A stretch of DNA of 64,000 bases, from the NCBI RefSeq assembly GCF_021596945.1, contig NZ_CP063779.1:2330001-2394000 (forward strand), read 5' to 3'. Below the pieces are notes generated by a model. It did no database searches and was not told the DNA's origin. It saw only the letters and a list, made by a program, of their open reading frames with translations. Position numbers and translations under genes: made by a program. Position 1 is the first letter of the stretch, and the number at the start of each line of letters is the position of its first letter. Below, piece by piece: positions 19,316 through 28,269 of the stretch. The DNA comes from Mongoliitalea daihaiensis. Lineage in GTDB: Bacteria; Bacteroidota; Bacteroidia; Cytophagales; Cyclobacteriaceae.

Positions 19316-20629
19316 TTAAGGAGTGAATAGTTTTAAGATGTCGTTTCCAATCGCGAATACCATCAAAGCTAACAAAACTACCATGCCCACCTTTTGTGCA
19401 TTTTCCAAGAATTTATCGGAAGGTGCCCTACCTGAAATCATTTCATATAACAAAAACATCACGTGTCCTCCATCCAATGCAGGGATTGGTAGTAAATTCA
19501 TAAAAGCCAAAATCATAGAAATCAAGCCTGTAATACTCCAAAATTTTACCCAATCCCATTGATTGCCATAAATCTTCGCCATGCCAATCGGGCCACTGAC
19601 ATTTTTAGCAGATACTTCTCCTGTAAACATTCTACCCAGGGCCTTTGCATTGATGATAACTACTCCAAATGCGCGTTCAGTTCCTTTAGTTAAAGATTCT
19701 GCAATTCCATATTTTCTAACCACAGGCTCAAGCAGAGAATTGACTGCGATGCCGATAGTGCCTTCTGAGCTAACCATTGCGGTTTTTTCCAAGGTCGCAC
19801 CATCCCGCTCAATTGTAAGATTGACTTCCTGCTCTTTGACTTCTGCCAAGGCTTTTTGTAGTTCATCAAAATAGAAAATGGATTCCCCATTGACAGCTGT
19901 AATCTTATCATCTGTTTGTATACCGATTTGTTCGGCAACTGAACCAGGGGCTACTTCACGGATATCAAAAGGAAAGCGAATGTTGATAAAGCTGGACATG
20001 GCCTGCTCATTGCTGAAGGAATTGATAAACCCTCTGGGGATGGCGATCTGCATGGTTTCCCCGTTTCTTTCAATAGTGTAATAGCCACTGCTCAAAAGTG
20101 CTTCTCCTCCGCTTAATTCGGATAAGCTTCTGTAGGTTTCACCGTTGATGTCTAAAATTTTATCACCATCCTGAAAACCAATTTGCTGCCCGATTTCATA
20201 GGCTACAATGCCATGCTCCAAAACTTGATCTCTAGAGAAGTACGTTTCCCCATTTTGATATACCAATACTACAAATATGATGATACCCGTAACAACGTTG
20301 ACGATGATACCTCCCAACATCACAATTAAGCGCTGCCAGGCTGGCTTGGATCGGAATTCCCATGGTTGAGGTTCGGACGACATTTGCTCGGTATCCATAG
20401 ACTCATCGACCATGCCGGATATTTTGACAAATCCGCCAAGAGGAATGGCCCCAATGGAGTATTCTGTTTCACCCCACTGAAAACCGATGATTTTGGGAGG
20501 GAAACCGATGGAGAATTTCTCCACACGCATGCCAAACATTTTGGCGGTAAGGAGGTGTCCCAACTCATGTAGGCCCACCAAAATTGACAACCCAAGCAAA
20601 AGCTGGGCTACCATAATCAAAGTATCCAT
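19316..20629 (-). CDS. rseP: RIP metalloprotease RseP (site-2 protease)
   Basis: 437 residues, inner-membrane zinc protease. HELGH at 21-25 lies in the first transmembrane helix, two periplasmic PDZ domains follow (about 130-300), and the second metal motif LPIPALDGGH lies near the C-terminus before the last helix. S2P enzymes clip membrane-embedded anti-sigma factors and leftover signal peptides. Its ATG shares a base with the dxr stop (TAATG), so translation is coupled. This dxr-rseP order is common in bacteria. Confidence 0.96.
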   Translation of the reverse strand: MDTLIMVAQLLLGLSILVGLHELGHLLTAKMFGMRVEKFSIGFPPKIIGFQWGETEYSIGAIPLGGFVKISGMVDESMDTEQMSSEPQPWEFRSKPAWQRLIVMLGGIIVNVVTGIIIFVVLVYQNGETYFSRDQVLEHGIVAYEIGQQIGFQDGDKILDINGETYRSLSELSGGEALLSSGYYTIERNGETMQIAIPRGFINSFSNEQAMSSFINIRFPFDIREVAPGSVAEQIGIQTDDKITAVNGESIFYFDELQKALAEVKEQEVNLTIERDGATLEKTAMVSSEGTIGIAVNSLLEPVVRKYGIAESLTKGTERAFGVVIINAKALGRMFTGEVSAKNVSGPIGMAKIYGNQWDWVKFWSITGLISMILAFMNLLPIPALDGGHVMFLLYEMISGRAPSDKFLENAQKVGMVVLLALMVFAIGNDILKLFTP

Positions 20630-21795
20630 TATATGTTACGCGTTATTAGTTCTGTTGCCATCAACCGCGATAGTTTGTCTGTTTCTACGTAATCTTCCAA
20701 ACTAGGCTGTTGAATATAATTCATTTTCACTAAGGTTTCTTCGATAATGTCTGACATTTCTAAGAAGCCAACTTTATCTTGCAAGAATGCTGCCACAACA
20801 ATTTCGTTGGCGGCATTCAAAATACAGGCAGTATTTCCACCCTTTTCTAAAGCATCATAGGCCAATTGAAGGTTGCGGAATGTCTTTATGTCAGGTTGCT
20901 CAAAGGTAAGATTTGGGTAATTCATAAAATCAAACCTTGGGAAATCAGACTGAAATCTATCCGGATAGCTCAATGCAAATTGAATAGGGATACGCATATC
21001 GGGCAGCCCTAGTTGTGCTTTGATGCTTCCATCTTCAAACTGTACCAAGGAATGTACGATACTTTGAGGATGTACGATCACATCAATCTGATCTTTTCGT
21101 ACGCCAAACAACCATTTTGCCTCAATGACTTCCAAGCCTTTGTTCATCAAGGAAGCTGAATCAATGGTGATTTTGGCACCCATATCCCAATTGGGATGCT
21201 TCAACGCCTGTTCTTTAGTTACATTTGCCAAAAACTCTCGGTTTTTGCCACGGAATGGTCCTCCAGAAGCCGTGAGGATTAGTTTTTCAATGGGGTTATG
21301 AAACTCACCCACCAAACACTGAAAGATAGCAGAGTGTTCTGAATCAACAGGATAAATATTGACTCCCTTACTTTTTGCCAACTCGGTGATCAATTCCCCA
21401 GCGACGACCAAGGTTTCTTTGTTGGCCAAAGCGATATGTTTGCCCGCATGAATTGCATTGATGGTGGGTAACAGTCCAGAATATCCAACTAAGGCCGTCA
21501 ATACAATATCAATGCTCTCCATTTCAACTACTTGAGCAAGCGCTTTTTCACCTGCATACACTTTGATATCCAAAGGGTCTAAGGCGGCTTTGACCTGTGA
21601 ATAGAGAGATTCATTGACTATGACAACAGCATTGGGTAGAAATTGCTTTGCCTGGGCAATCAATAAATCTGCATTATTTTGAGCAGTTAAGACTTCTACC
21701 ACAAACTTGTCAAGATGTGCTTGGATGACATCCAAGGTCTGTGTTCCTATGCTTCCTGTCGACCCTAGAATGGCGACGTGTTTTTTTTCTGACAT
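20629..21795 (-). CDS. dxr: 1-deoxy-D-xylulose 5-phosphate reductoisomerase
   Basis: The start at 21795 gives MSEKKHVAILGSTGSIGTQ, the family N-terminus with the NADPH motif GSTGSIG; an in-frame ATG at 21843 would add 16 residues with no family counterpart. About 388 residues, normal for Dxr. The metal and substrate segment VDSEHSAIFQCL and the serine-rich TASGGPFR are intact. It converts DXP to MEP, the committed step of the non-mevalonate isoprenoid pathway. On the minus strand, TAATTTTG (21841-21848 in plus coordinates) fits the Bacteroidota -7 element TAnnTTTG and may be its promoter. Confidence 0.96.
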   Translation of the reverse strand: MSEKKHVAILGSTGSIGTQTLDVIQAHLDKFVVEVLTAQNNADLLIAQAKQFLPNAVVIVNESLYSQVKAALDPLDIKVYAGEKALAQVVEMESIDIVLTALVGYSGLLPTINAIHAGKHIALANKETLVVAGELITELAKSKGVNIYPVDSEHSAIFQCLVGEFHNPIEKLILTASGGPFRGKNREFLANVTKEQALKHPNWDMGAKITIDSASLMNKGLEVIEAKWLFGVRKDQIDVIVHPQSIVHSLVQFEDGSIKAQLGLPDMRIPIQFALSYPDRFQSDFPRFDFMNYPNLTFEQPDIKTFRNLQLAYDALEKGGNTACILNAANEIVVAAFLQDKVGFLEMSDIIEETLVKMNYIQQPSLEDYVETDKLSRLMATELITRNI

Positions 21796-21981
21796 CAACG
21801 AATCCCTGAAGAAATTATTTGGGTTACTAAAATAATCTGACAAAATTACAAGGTTATCTTACTTTTCCTGCTAAATTTTCGTTTGTTTTTACTAGACTTC
21901 CAATTTGGCATGCAAATGGGAAAAGTAATTGGTAATTGGAATGTTGTTAACTGTTTTAATTCGAATATCGTTACAGATTGT

Positions 21982-23421
21982 ATGGGAAAGAATTTGAAAT
22001 TTATTGTATTGGCCTTTATTGCTGGTTTAGCGGGTGCATGGACCTATCAGCAGCTTTTTGTTTCTAATCAAATTACTGTAAGCGAAACAAGTCAAGCTCA
22101 ACAAGTACCCTTTCAAGTGAACTTTGAGCGGGATGAAAACGTGAGCGTTGCAATGAATGCGCCGATTTCCTTTGTGGAGGCTTCGGAAAAAAGTACTCCC
22201 TCAGTAGTTTTTATCAAGAATTTTTCTGGAACAGATCAACGCAGATACAGTATTTTTGATTATTTCTTTGGTACAGGCCCCAATCAACGGGTAAGTACAG
22301 GGTCAGGTGTAATCATTAGTTCGGATGGATACATTATTACCAATAACCATGTGATTGACAGAGCGGAAACCATTGAGGTAGTCCATCAAAAACGCACGTA
22401 TCCTGCACGATTGGTAGGTACTGACAAAAATACAGACATTGCAGTGTTAAAAGTGGAGGCAGCCAATCTCCCTGCAATCCAACAAGGTAGCAGCAGGGAG
22501 TTGAGGATCGGAGAATGGGTGATTGCTGTAGGAAATCCATTTAACCTTACGTCCACAGTTACAGCAGGTATTGTGTCAGCAAAAGAGCGCCAGATCAATA
22601 TTTTAGGAGGGGAATTTCCCTTGGAATCATTTATACAAACGGACGCACCTATCAACCCTGGTAACTCTGGTGGAGCTTTAGTAAATGTTAAAGGAGAATT
22701 GGTTGGGATTAATACGGCTATTCTTTCTAGAACAGGCTCATATACGGGCTATGGATTTGCTGTTCCAGTAGATATTGCGGTTAAAATTGCCAATGATTTG
22801 ATCAAGTTTGGAGAGGTTCAGAAAGCCATTCCAGGCGTTGATGTAGTGGAGGTTACCCCTGAACTGGCAGAGGAAATGGGATTAAATTCTTTAGATGGAG
22901 TCATTGTGACCCATGTTATTCGCAATGGAGCAGGAGAAAAAGCGGGTTTGCAAAGAAATGATGTAATTACGCGGATCGAAAACCTGCCTATTACGGGTAA
23001 GGGCAGCTTTGAAGAGGTGTTGTCCTATTACTATCCAGGGGATAAAATAACGGTTCAGCTTCGGAGGGGTAGGGAATCCAAAACAGCTCAGTTGACCCTT
23101 CAGAATCTAGAAGGAGGAACAGGAGTGATTCGAAGGGAATTCTTTACTTCCAGCATTTTAGGTGCACAGTTAGAAACTATCAATACGCTAGAGAAAGACA
23201 GATTCAATATCAGTCATGGTATCAAAATCACGGCGATGACCCGTGGTTACTTGAGAGATCTAGGATTGAACAATGGCTTTATCATCACTCAAATCAACGG
23301 TGAACCTGCTAAAAACCCGGAGCAAACCGGTCAATTCTTAGAAAAGTTCAGCGGTCGATTGCGCTTAGAAGGCATTACTGCCAATGGTCAACCGTTTATG
23401 CAATCCTATAATGTGCGCTAG
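21982..23421 (+). CDS. Membrane-anchored DegP/HtrA-family serine protease
   Basis: The ATG at 21982 is preferred: it gives a short cytoplasmic start and one hydrophobic anchor (LKFIVLAFIAGLAGAW). About 479 residues. The trypsin-like domain has His123 (NNHV), Asp152 (NTDIAVLK) and Ser229 (GNSGG); two PDZ domains follow. It acts in the periplasm on misfolded proteins. It is divergent from dxr-rseP, so both envelope-stress proteases rseP and HtrA are encoded side by side. A longer frame reaches back to 21883 but has no signal-like start. Confidence 0.94.
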   Translation: MGKNLKFIVLAFIAGLAGAWTYQQLFVSNQITVSETSQAQQVPFQVNFERDENVSVAMNAPISFVEASEKSTPSVVFIKNFSGTDQRRYSIFDYFFGTGPNQRVSTGSGVIISSDGYIITNNHVIDRAETIEVVHQKRTYPARLVGTDKNTDIAVLKVEAANLPAIQQGSSRELRIGEWVIAVGNPFNLTSTVTAGIVSAKERQINILGGEFPLESFIQTDAPINPGNSGGALVNVKGELVGINTAILSRTGSYTGYGFAVPVDIAVKIANDLIKFGEVQKAIPGVDVVEVTPELAEEMGLNSLDGVIVTHVIRNGAGEKAGLQRNDVITRIENLPITGKGSFEEVLSYYYPGDKITVQLRRGRESKTAQLTLQNLEGGTGVIRREFFTSSILGAQLETINTLEKDRFNISHGIKITAMTRGYLRDLGLNNGFIITQINGEPAKNPEQTGQFLEKFSGRLRLEGITANGQPFMQSYNVR

Positions 23422-23450
23422 AAAAATCAAAAACCTTACTCAACATTTCT

Positions 23451-23861
23451 ATGAAATCTTTTAAAACAAGCTCCTATTCTCCACATGCCAAATTTCAAGA
23501 AGCGTTGGCTGAGTTGAATGAGTACATTCATCTGGCAGAAGCCAAGAAAGGTGATTTGAAGAAGTACCATCAGCAACTGGCACGCCTATTTGAGATCACC
23601 CACCAACAGGCCTTGCATTCGATGGAAGATTTTTTTCGGAAGCAGGGGAAGGGGCCTTTTACAGGATCAAGGGATTTGACAGTGGAGGCCTTTCATGCTG
23701 ATTTGATTGATGATGGGAAGGGATGGCTGGATATGATTATTGATCGTATTAAGTTTTCGCCCGTCTATCCTGAAGATTATGATGCTGAGTTGGCAGATAA
23801 GATTATCAAAAAATACATCAAGCTCATGGATAATTTCGAACGGAAGTTTACGAAGATTTGA
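23451..23861 (+). CDS. HI0074-family nucleotidyltransferase substrate-binding-like protein (HEPN superfamily), orphan
   Basis: 136 residues, all helical by composition. The segment SRDLTVEAFHADLIDDGKGW followed by LDMIIDR is the core of the HI0074 / NTase_sub_bind family. In that family the core is normally followed by RNxxxHxY and the protein pairs with a small MNT nucleotidyltransferase. Here the matching stretch reads RIKFSPVYPEDYD, so the His of the HEPN Rx4-6H motif is missing, and no nucleotidyltransferase gene is adjacent. It lies 29 bases after the HtrA gene. A catalytically inactive helical domain protein is likely; its role is unknown. Confidence 0.65.
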   Translation: MKSFKTSSYSPHAKFQEALAELNEYIHLAEAKKGDLKKYHQQLARLFEITHQQALHSMEDFFRKQGKGPFTGSRDLTVEAFHADLIDDGKGWLDMIIDRIKFSPVYPEDYDAELADKIIKKYIKLMDNFERKFTKI

Positions 23862-24132
23862 ATACTGTTTACCGCCCCCTACTAACAGCAAATAGATCGT
23901 TGGCTTCGACTTCGCTCAGCCAACAGTGAGTGTAAACATACGAAGTACCGCAGCCTGTCCCGACCCTCGGGATACCAAGAACCAAGTAGGGATTAAGGTA
24001 AAAAAAACGAAAAGTAAGTCTACCACTAACGAAACCGAGGACTGTCGACAGTGGACAGTTGACCTCTCTCCACTAATCACTTAATCAACCAATCACTTAA
24101 TAAACTAATTGTGCACTTCTCACTTCTCACTA
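23862..24132. repeat. Intergenic patch of small palindromic dispersed repeats
   Basis: No gene is seen. It contains an inverted repeat TTGGCT...AGCCAA (23900-23923) around a TCGACTTCGCTC loop, a CCCGA-CCC-TCGGG hairpin near 23960 next to ACCAAG words, and the 12-base palindrome ACTGTCGACAGT (24041-24052). The CCCGA/TCGGG unit with ACTTGGTA words recurs near 40060-40100, so this is a dispersed element and not a gene-specific site. Confidence 0.6.
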
Positions 24133-25422
24133 CTAATACCCATACTTCCCCTTCCATTTATCTTTCAGATAACGTTTGAGTTCTTGTTCTCGGGCATTGT
24201 TGCCAGGGCGGTAAAATGAGGTGTTTTTGAGTTCGTCGGGTAGGTATTCTTGGTTGATAAAATTTCCCTCGTAATCATGAGCATATTGATAGTTTTTGCC
24301 ATAGTTTAAATCCTTCATCAATTTGGTGGGGGCATTGCGAAGATGGAAAGGGACAGGCAGGTCACCGGTTTGGCGGACGGCTTGCTGAGCCTCATTGATG
24401 GCCATATAGGCAGCATTACTCTTGGGACAGCTAGCTAGGTAGGTTACACATTGAGAGAGAATGATTCTTGCTTCGGGGTAACCAATGATTTTCACTGCTT
24501 CAAAGCAGTTGGTCGCCAATAGCAAGGCATTAGGATTGGCGTTGCCAATATCCTCAGAAGCTAAAATCACCAATCTTCTAGCGATAAATTTCACATCTTC
24601 ACCTCCTTCAATCATACGTGCCAACCAATAAACGGCAGCATTGGGGTCAGAACCTCTGATGGATTTGATAAAGGCAGAGATGATATCGTAATGTTGCTCA
24701 CCACTTTTATCATATAAAGCTACTTTTTGCTGGGCAATGGTACTCACTTGTGCGTCGGTGATTACACATGACTCCCCTTCAATAGCATTGACCACAATTT
24801 CAAACAAGTTGAGGAGTTTGCGTCCATCTCCACCCGATAATCGAAGTAAAGCTTCCGTTTCTTGGAGATCAATGGTTCTTTTTTTTAAGTCAAGGTCTTT
24901 TTCCATGGCCTGTTTCAGCATGGCCAATAATTCATCCTTACCCAAGGCATTCAAGGTGAAGACCTGACAGCGGGAGAGAAGGGCAGCGTTGATCTCAAAA
25001 GATGGGTTTTCCGTTGTAGCACCGATCAGTCTAATGGTGCCTTTTTCTACTGCGGCTAACAATGCATCCTGCTGGGATTTGTTGAAACGATGAATTTCAT
25101 CGATAAATAAGACCACTCCTTGTTGGAATTTGGCCTTTTCGATGACTTCCCGGATGTCTTTGACTCCACTGCTAATGGCTGAAAGCGTATAAAAAGGTAC
25201 TTTGATTTCGTTGGCGATGATGTTGGCGATTGTAGTCTTTCCTACTCCCGGAGGTCCCCATAAAATAAGGGATGGGACATTGCCAGATTGAATGGCCCTA
25301 TAGAGAAAGGTGTTGGATGCACTTAAGTGCTCCTGTCCAATCAATTCTTGCAGTCTGCTAGGCCGCATGCGTTCGGCTAAAGGGGTATTGTTCATAGGCG
25401 TTGGTTGCTCTTCCAAGGTCAA
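24133..25422 (-). CDS. rarA: Replication-associated recombination protein A (RarA/MgsA), AAA+ ATPase
   Basis: 429 residues. [19 protein letters not shown] is the family N-terminus, Walker A GPPGVGKT lies at 56-63, Walker B is LFIDEIHRF, sensor 1 is IGATTENPS, and the C-terminal MgsA oligomerisation domain ([17 protein letters not shown]) is present. It acts at stalled replication forks. The start could also be the Met at 25395; the first nine residues are not conserved in the family. It is probably monocistronic. Confidence 0.95.
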   Translation of the reverse strand: MTLEEQPTPMNNTPLAERMRPSRLQELIGQEHLSASNTFLYRAIQSGNVPSLILWGPPGVGKTTIANIIANEIKVPFYTLSAISSGVKDIREVIEKAKFQQGVVLFIDEIHRFNKSQQDALLAAVEKGTIRLIGATTENPSFEINAALLSRCQVFTLNALGKDELLAMLKQAMEKDLDLKKRTIDLQETEALLRLSGGDGRKLLNLFEIVVNAIEGESCVITDAQVSTIAQQKVALYDKSGEQHYDIISAFIKSIRGSDPNAAVYWLARMIEGGEDVKFIARRLVILASEDIGNANPNALLLATNCFEAVKIIGYPEARIILSQCVTYLASCPKSNAAYMAINEAQQAVRQTGDLPVPFHLRNAPTKLMKDLNYGKNYQYAHDYEGNFINQEYLPDELKNTSFYRPGNNAREQELKRYLKDKWKGKYGY

Positions 25423-25546
25423 AGATAAAAAAGCTATGGCTTCTGAATAGGGATTTCAGGAAAGCTTACTTAAAACATCCAACATTAAATTCCAGCTACC
25501 CGTTTATAACCTCTACAAAGCCATGATTTTTGATTAATTTTGTCCC

Positions 25547-26419
25547 ATGAATTCCATGACCGCAACACCTATATTTACAATCAAAGGCTTGCTGAAAATC
25601 AGTAGGCCTTCCAATTTACTGATTGTGGTGTTTGCACAGTTGATGACTGCCCATTTTTTGGTAGAGACTACCCGTCAAGGCGTACCCGTGTTACAGGATA
25701 TTAATCTTTACCTCATTATCCTTTCAACAGTGATCATTGCTGCTGCGGGGTATATGATCAATGATTATTACGATGTGAAGATTGATTATGTCAATAAACC
25801 AGAGGAGGTAATTATAGGCAAGGGGATGAAGCGGCGCGTGGTTATTTTTTTACATACCTTACTTAACTTTTCAGGAATTGGGATAGGCTATCTTGTCAGC
25901 CCACGAATTGCCGTGATTAATTTTATTGCCGCTTTTTTACTGTGGTGGTACAGCAACGCACTGAAGCGCTTGCCATTTATAGGGAATTTAGTAGTCGCTT
26001 TATTGACTGGAGTCTCGATTTGGATTATTGGGTATTATTATCAAAACGCCGAATTGTTGGTGTTAACGTATGCCATTTTTGCCTTTTTTCTGAATTTGAT
26101 ACGGGAGATACTCAAGGATATCGAAGATAGACATGGGGATAGAAAACATGGATGTCAGACCCTGCCGATAGTCTTTGGTTTCCGAAATACCAAGTATATC
26201 ATATTTTTGATTGCCTTCGTGTTTGTAATTGCGATTTTGATAGTGACTTTTAAAATCAATAAGCTATCCCTGTTTTATTATTTTGGAGGGCTGAGTTTTC
26301 TTTTCTTTTTGTTTATGTACAAAATATATCAAGCCGATCGAAAAGCTCATTTTTCGCAATTAAGTTTGCTCTCTAAGTTATTGATGTTGGCTGGAATTCT
26401 GAGTATGGGACTTATCTAA
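25547..26419 (+). CDS. UbiA-family membrane prenyltransferase
   Basis: 290 residues with about eight hydrophobic helices. Both prenyl-diphosphate binding motifs are visible: NDYYDVKID (Asn72, Asp73, Asp76, Asp80) and the second, EILKDIEDRHGDRKHG. The family attaches prenyl chains to aromatic or glycerol-phosphate acceptors. The layout is closest to the geranylgeranylglycerol-phosphate synthase-like group often annotated in Bacteroidota, but the acceptor cannot be read from sequence. It converges on ccmB with a 4-base gap. Confidence 0.85.
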   Translation: MNSMTATPIFTIKGLLKISRPSNLLIVVFAQLMTAHFLVETTRQGVPVLQDINLYLIILSTVIIAAAGYMINDYYDVKIDYVNKPEEVIIGKGMKRRVVIFLHTLLNFSGIGIGYLVSPRIAVINFIAAFLLWWYSNALKRLPFIGNLVVALLTGVSIWIIGYYYQNAELLVLTYAIFAFFLNLIREILKDIEDRHGDRKHGCQTLPIVFGFRNTKYIIFLIAFVFVIAILIVTFKINKLSLFYYFGGLSFLFFLFMYKIYQADRKAHFSQLSLLSKLLMLAGILSMGLI

Positions 26420-26423
26420 ACGA

Positions 26424-27089
26424 TCAACTTCTCCACAAATACGGGAACAAAATATAAGCAGCAGCTGCAATGATGGCGTTGATGGCTGCGAGTGTAATTA
26501 GTTTATCCACGCTCACTGAAAAATCCAAGCCATCGATCGCATTTTTGGATACCCTGATGGCCATCAGAAGAATGGGAATAATCACAGGAAAGCTCAAGAT
26601 GGCCATTAATGTGGCATTGTTGCTGGCTTTGGAGGCGATTCCCGACACCATGGTCAGACAGGCTGAAAAACCTATGGAGCCCAAAAATAAGTTAAGGATA
26701 AATAATCCCTGATCTTGAACAGGGTTGCCTAGGATGATGCTAAATACCAAGTAACCTAACAAGGCCAAAACTAGTGTTAGGAGTGTATTGTAGAGCATTT
26801 TTGAAATGATGATAGCTTCCGGAGAGGCTATCATGTAGTAGTATAATTGTCGGCCTTGATGTTCCTGCATGAAACTCTTCGCCACCGCATTGACCGCTGA
26901 AAAAAGGATAATAATCCAATATAGGGCATTCCAAGTAGGGACTGCTATATTTCCTTGCTTTGCACCTACACTCAAGTATACGATAAAAACAGCTGACACT
27001 ACGTAGAGTAATATCCCATTGAGGGCATACTTCTGTCTCCACTCAAGGGTGAATTCCTTAATGAGAAGTGTTTGGATCTGTTGCATCAT
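26424..27089 (-). CDS. ccmB: Heme exporter protein CcmB
   Basis: The start is set at the first Met of the MMQQIQTLLIKEF pair (27089). An in-frame extension to 27254 is made of the heptad repeat and would read LVSCFLFLVSCFL, which is not a real N-terminus. About 221 residues with six hydrophobic helices and the CcmB-typical opening (KEFTLEWRQKYALNG). It is the membrane subunit of the CcmAB transporter used in cytochrome c maturation. No ccmA or ccmC is adjacent here, so it stands alone, convergent with the UbiA gene. Confidence 0.85.
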   Translation of the reverse strand: MMQQIQTLLIKEFTLEWRQKYALNGILLYVVSAVFIVYLSVGAKQGNIAVPTWNALYWIIILFSAVNAVAKSFMQEHQGRQLYYYMIASPEAIIISKMLYNTLLTLVLALLGYLVFSIILGNPVQDQGLFILNLFLGSIGFSACLTMVSGIASKASNNATLMAILSFPVIIPILLMAIRVSKNAIDGLDFSVSVDKLITLAAINAIIAAAAYILFPYLWRS

Positions 27090-27118
27090 AGGGCAAAGAT
27101 AGGGGATTTTGGGAGAAA

Positions 27119-27200
27119 AGGATTTAGAGGCAAGAGGCAAGAAACAAGAAACAAGAAACAAGAAACAAGAAACAAGAGGCAAGAGGCAAGAATCAAGAGC
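27119..27200. repeat. Heptad microsatellite (AAGAAAC-type), upstream of ccmB
   Basis: Direct 7-base units AAGAAAC / AAGAGGC repeat about ten times with small variation. Similar A/G-rich heptads occur at 37346-37378 (opposite orientation), 38337-38411, 39845-39906 and 43198-43302, always between genes. Confidence 0.9.
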
Positions 27201-27351
27201 TCGCAGAATGTACAGAAAGTACAGAAAAATTAGCATAGAAAAGTTTGTTCCCAACGAAAGAAATAAAGAATCAACTAGCTAATTCTATCAATTGACCCAA
27301 ATTTTTACCTGGGACAACATGTCAAGAACTTTCGGAACAAGTTAAAGAATA

Positions 27352-28134
27352 TTAAATGAAATATTCGATGCGTTCTTCTCTTGGGATAGGTTTGAGGAGT
27401 CCGAGATTTTTTTTGAACTGATAGGAAAGATTAGCTGAGAGGGAGCGATCTGATTTTTTGTAATTTTTCCCTAAAGTCTCTTGTTTCATTCCTTTTGGCA
27501 TTTGTTGCTCTTGCTTGACTCGCTTTAATACTTCCACAACTGCTCGAGAGATTACTAAACTGGTTTTGATATCAATGGTGACTTCATCATCTTTTGCCTG
27601 TAAGCTTGGATAGCCTACTGCATAGATGTCTCCTCTATCGACTCCGGTGTTGATTTGGTGAACAGAGGCGCCAATAAAATCAAAATCCTTCTTCAAAAAC
27701 GCCCAAAATAAGGTATCATTTCCTCTGTATTTTGGAGGAACACCGTAATGAATATTGATTGCCCCTATTTTTGGAATCGATAGTAAGTCTTTGGAAAGCA
27801 TAGGAGCTCTACAGGTCAATAAGATATCAGGTTTCAAATTTTGAATAAGTTGAATACTTTCCGGATTGTTCAGCTGAGAAAACGGTACAAGGATGGTTTC
27901 ATGAGGGATTTCATCCAAATTGTACCCTTTGATTTTTTTATTGAGTGCATTTTGATGCAGTTTTTTGAAAATTCTTTGAGAAAAACTTGCTTTTCCTTTT
28001 TTCGATTTCACATCATTGCTAACCGAAACCTTACCGCTAGGAGCAATCACTGATACATCTCGAAAGTTGTTGAGCACTTCATACACTATGATCCGTTCTC
28101 TTGGTGTACATTCACTGATAATTAAAATTTTCAT
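27352..28134 (-). CDS. Formyltransferase-fold protein (Fmt/PurN-like N-terminal domain)
   Basis: 260 residues. The formyltransferase catalytic triad is visible: Asn127 and His129 in GAINIHYG, and Asp166 in the TGVDRGDI segment. It lacks the C-terminal domain of methionyl-tRNA formyltransferase, and its N-terminal 90 residues contain a Lys-rich insertion (about 43-72). Such stand-alone proteins formylate amino sugars or other amines with N10-formyl-THF. No sugar-pathway neighbours are present, so the substrate is unknown. It stands alone beside the large tandem repeat. Confidence 0.75.
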   Translation of the reverse strand: MKILIISECTPRERIIVYEVLNNFRDVSVIAPSGKVSVSNDVKSKKGKASFSQRIFKKLHQNALNKKIKGYNLDEIPHETILVPFSQLNNPESIQLIQNLKPDILLTCRAPMLSKDLLSIPKIGAINIHYGVPPKYRGNDTLFWAFLKKDFDFIGASVHQINTGVDRGDIYAVGYPSLQAKDDEVTIDIKTSLVISRAVVEVLKRVKQEQQMPKGMKQETLGKNYKKSDRSLSANLSYQFKKNLGLLKPIPREERIEYFI

Positions 28135-28269
28135 CGTCGATGATTAGTAAAAATTGGGTCGAATATAAAAAAATCAGTTATGGAGACCATGGAAAAATGT
28201 TTAAAAATAGGGTTTGAAGGTTTAAATGGTACTCCTTTGAAAATCATCTTATTTTAAGATGATGACCAA

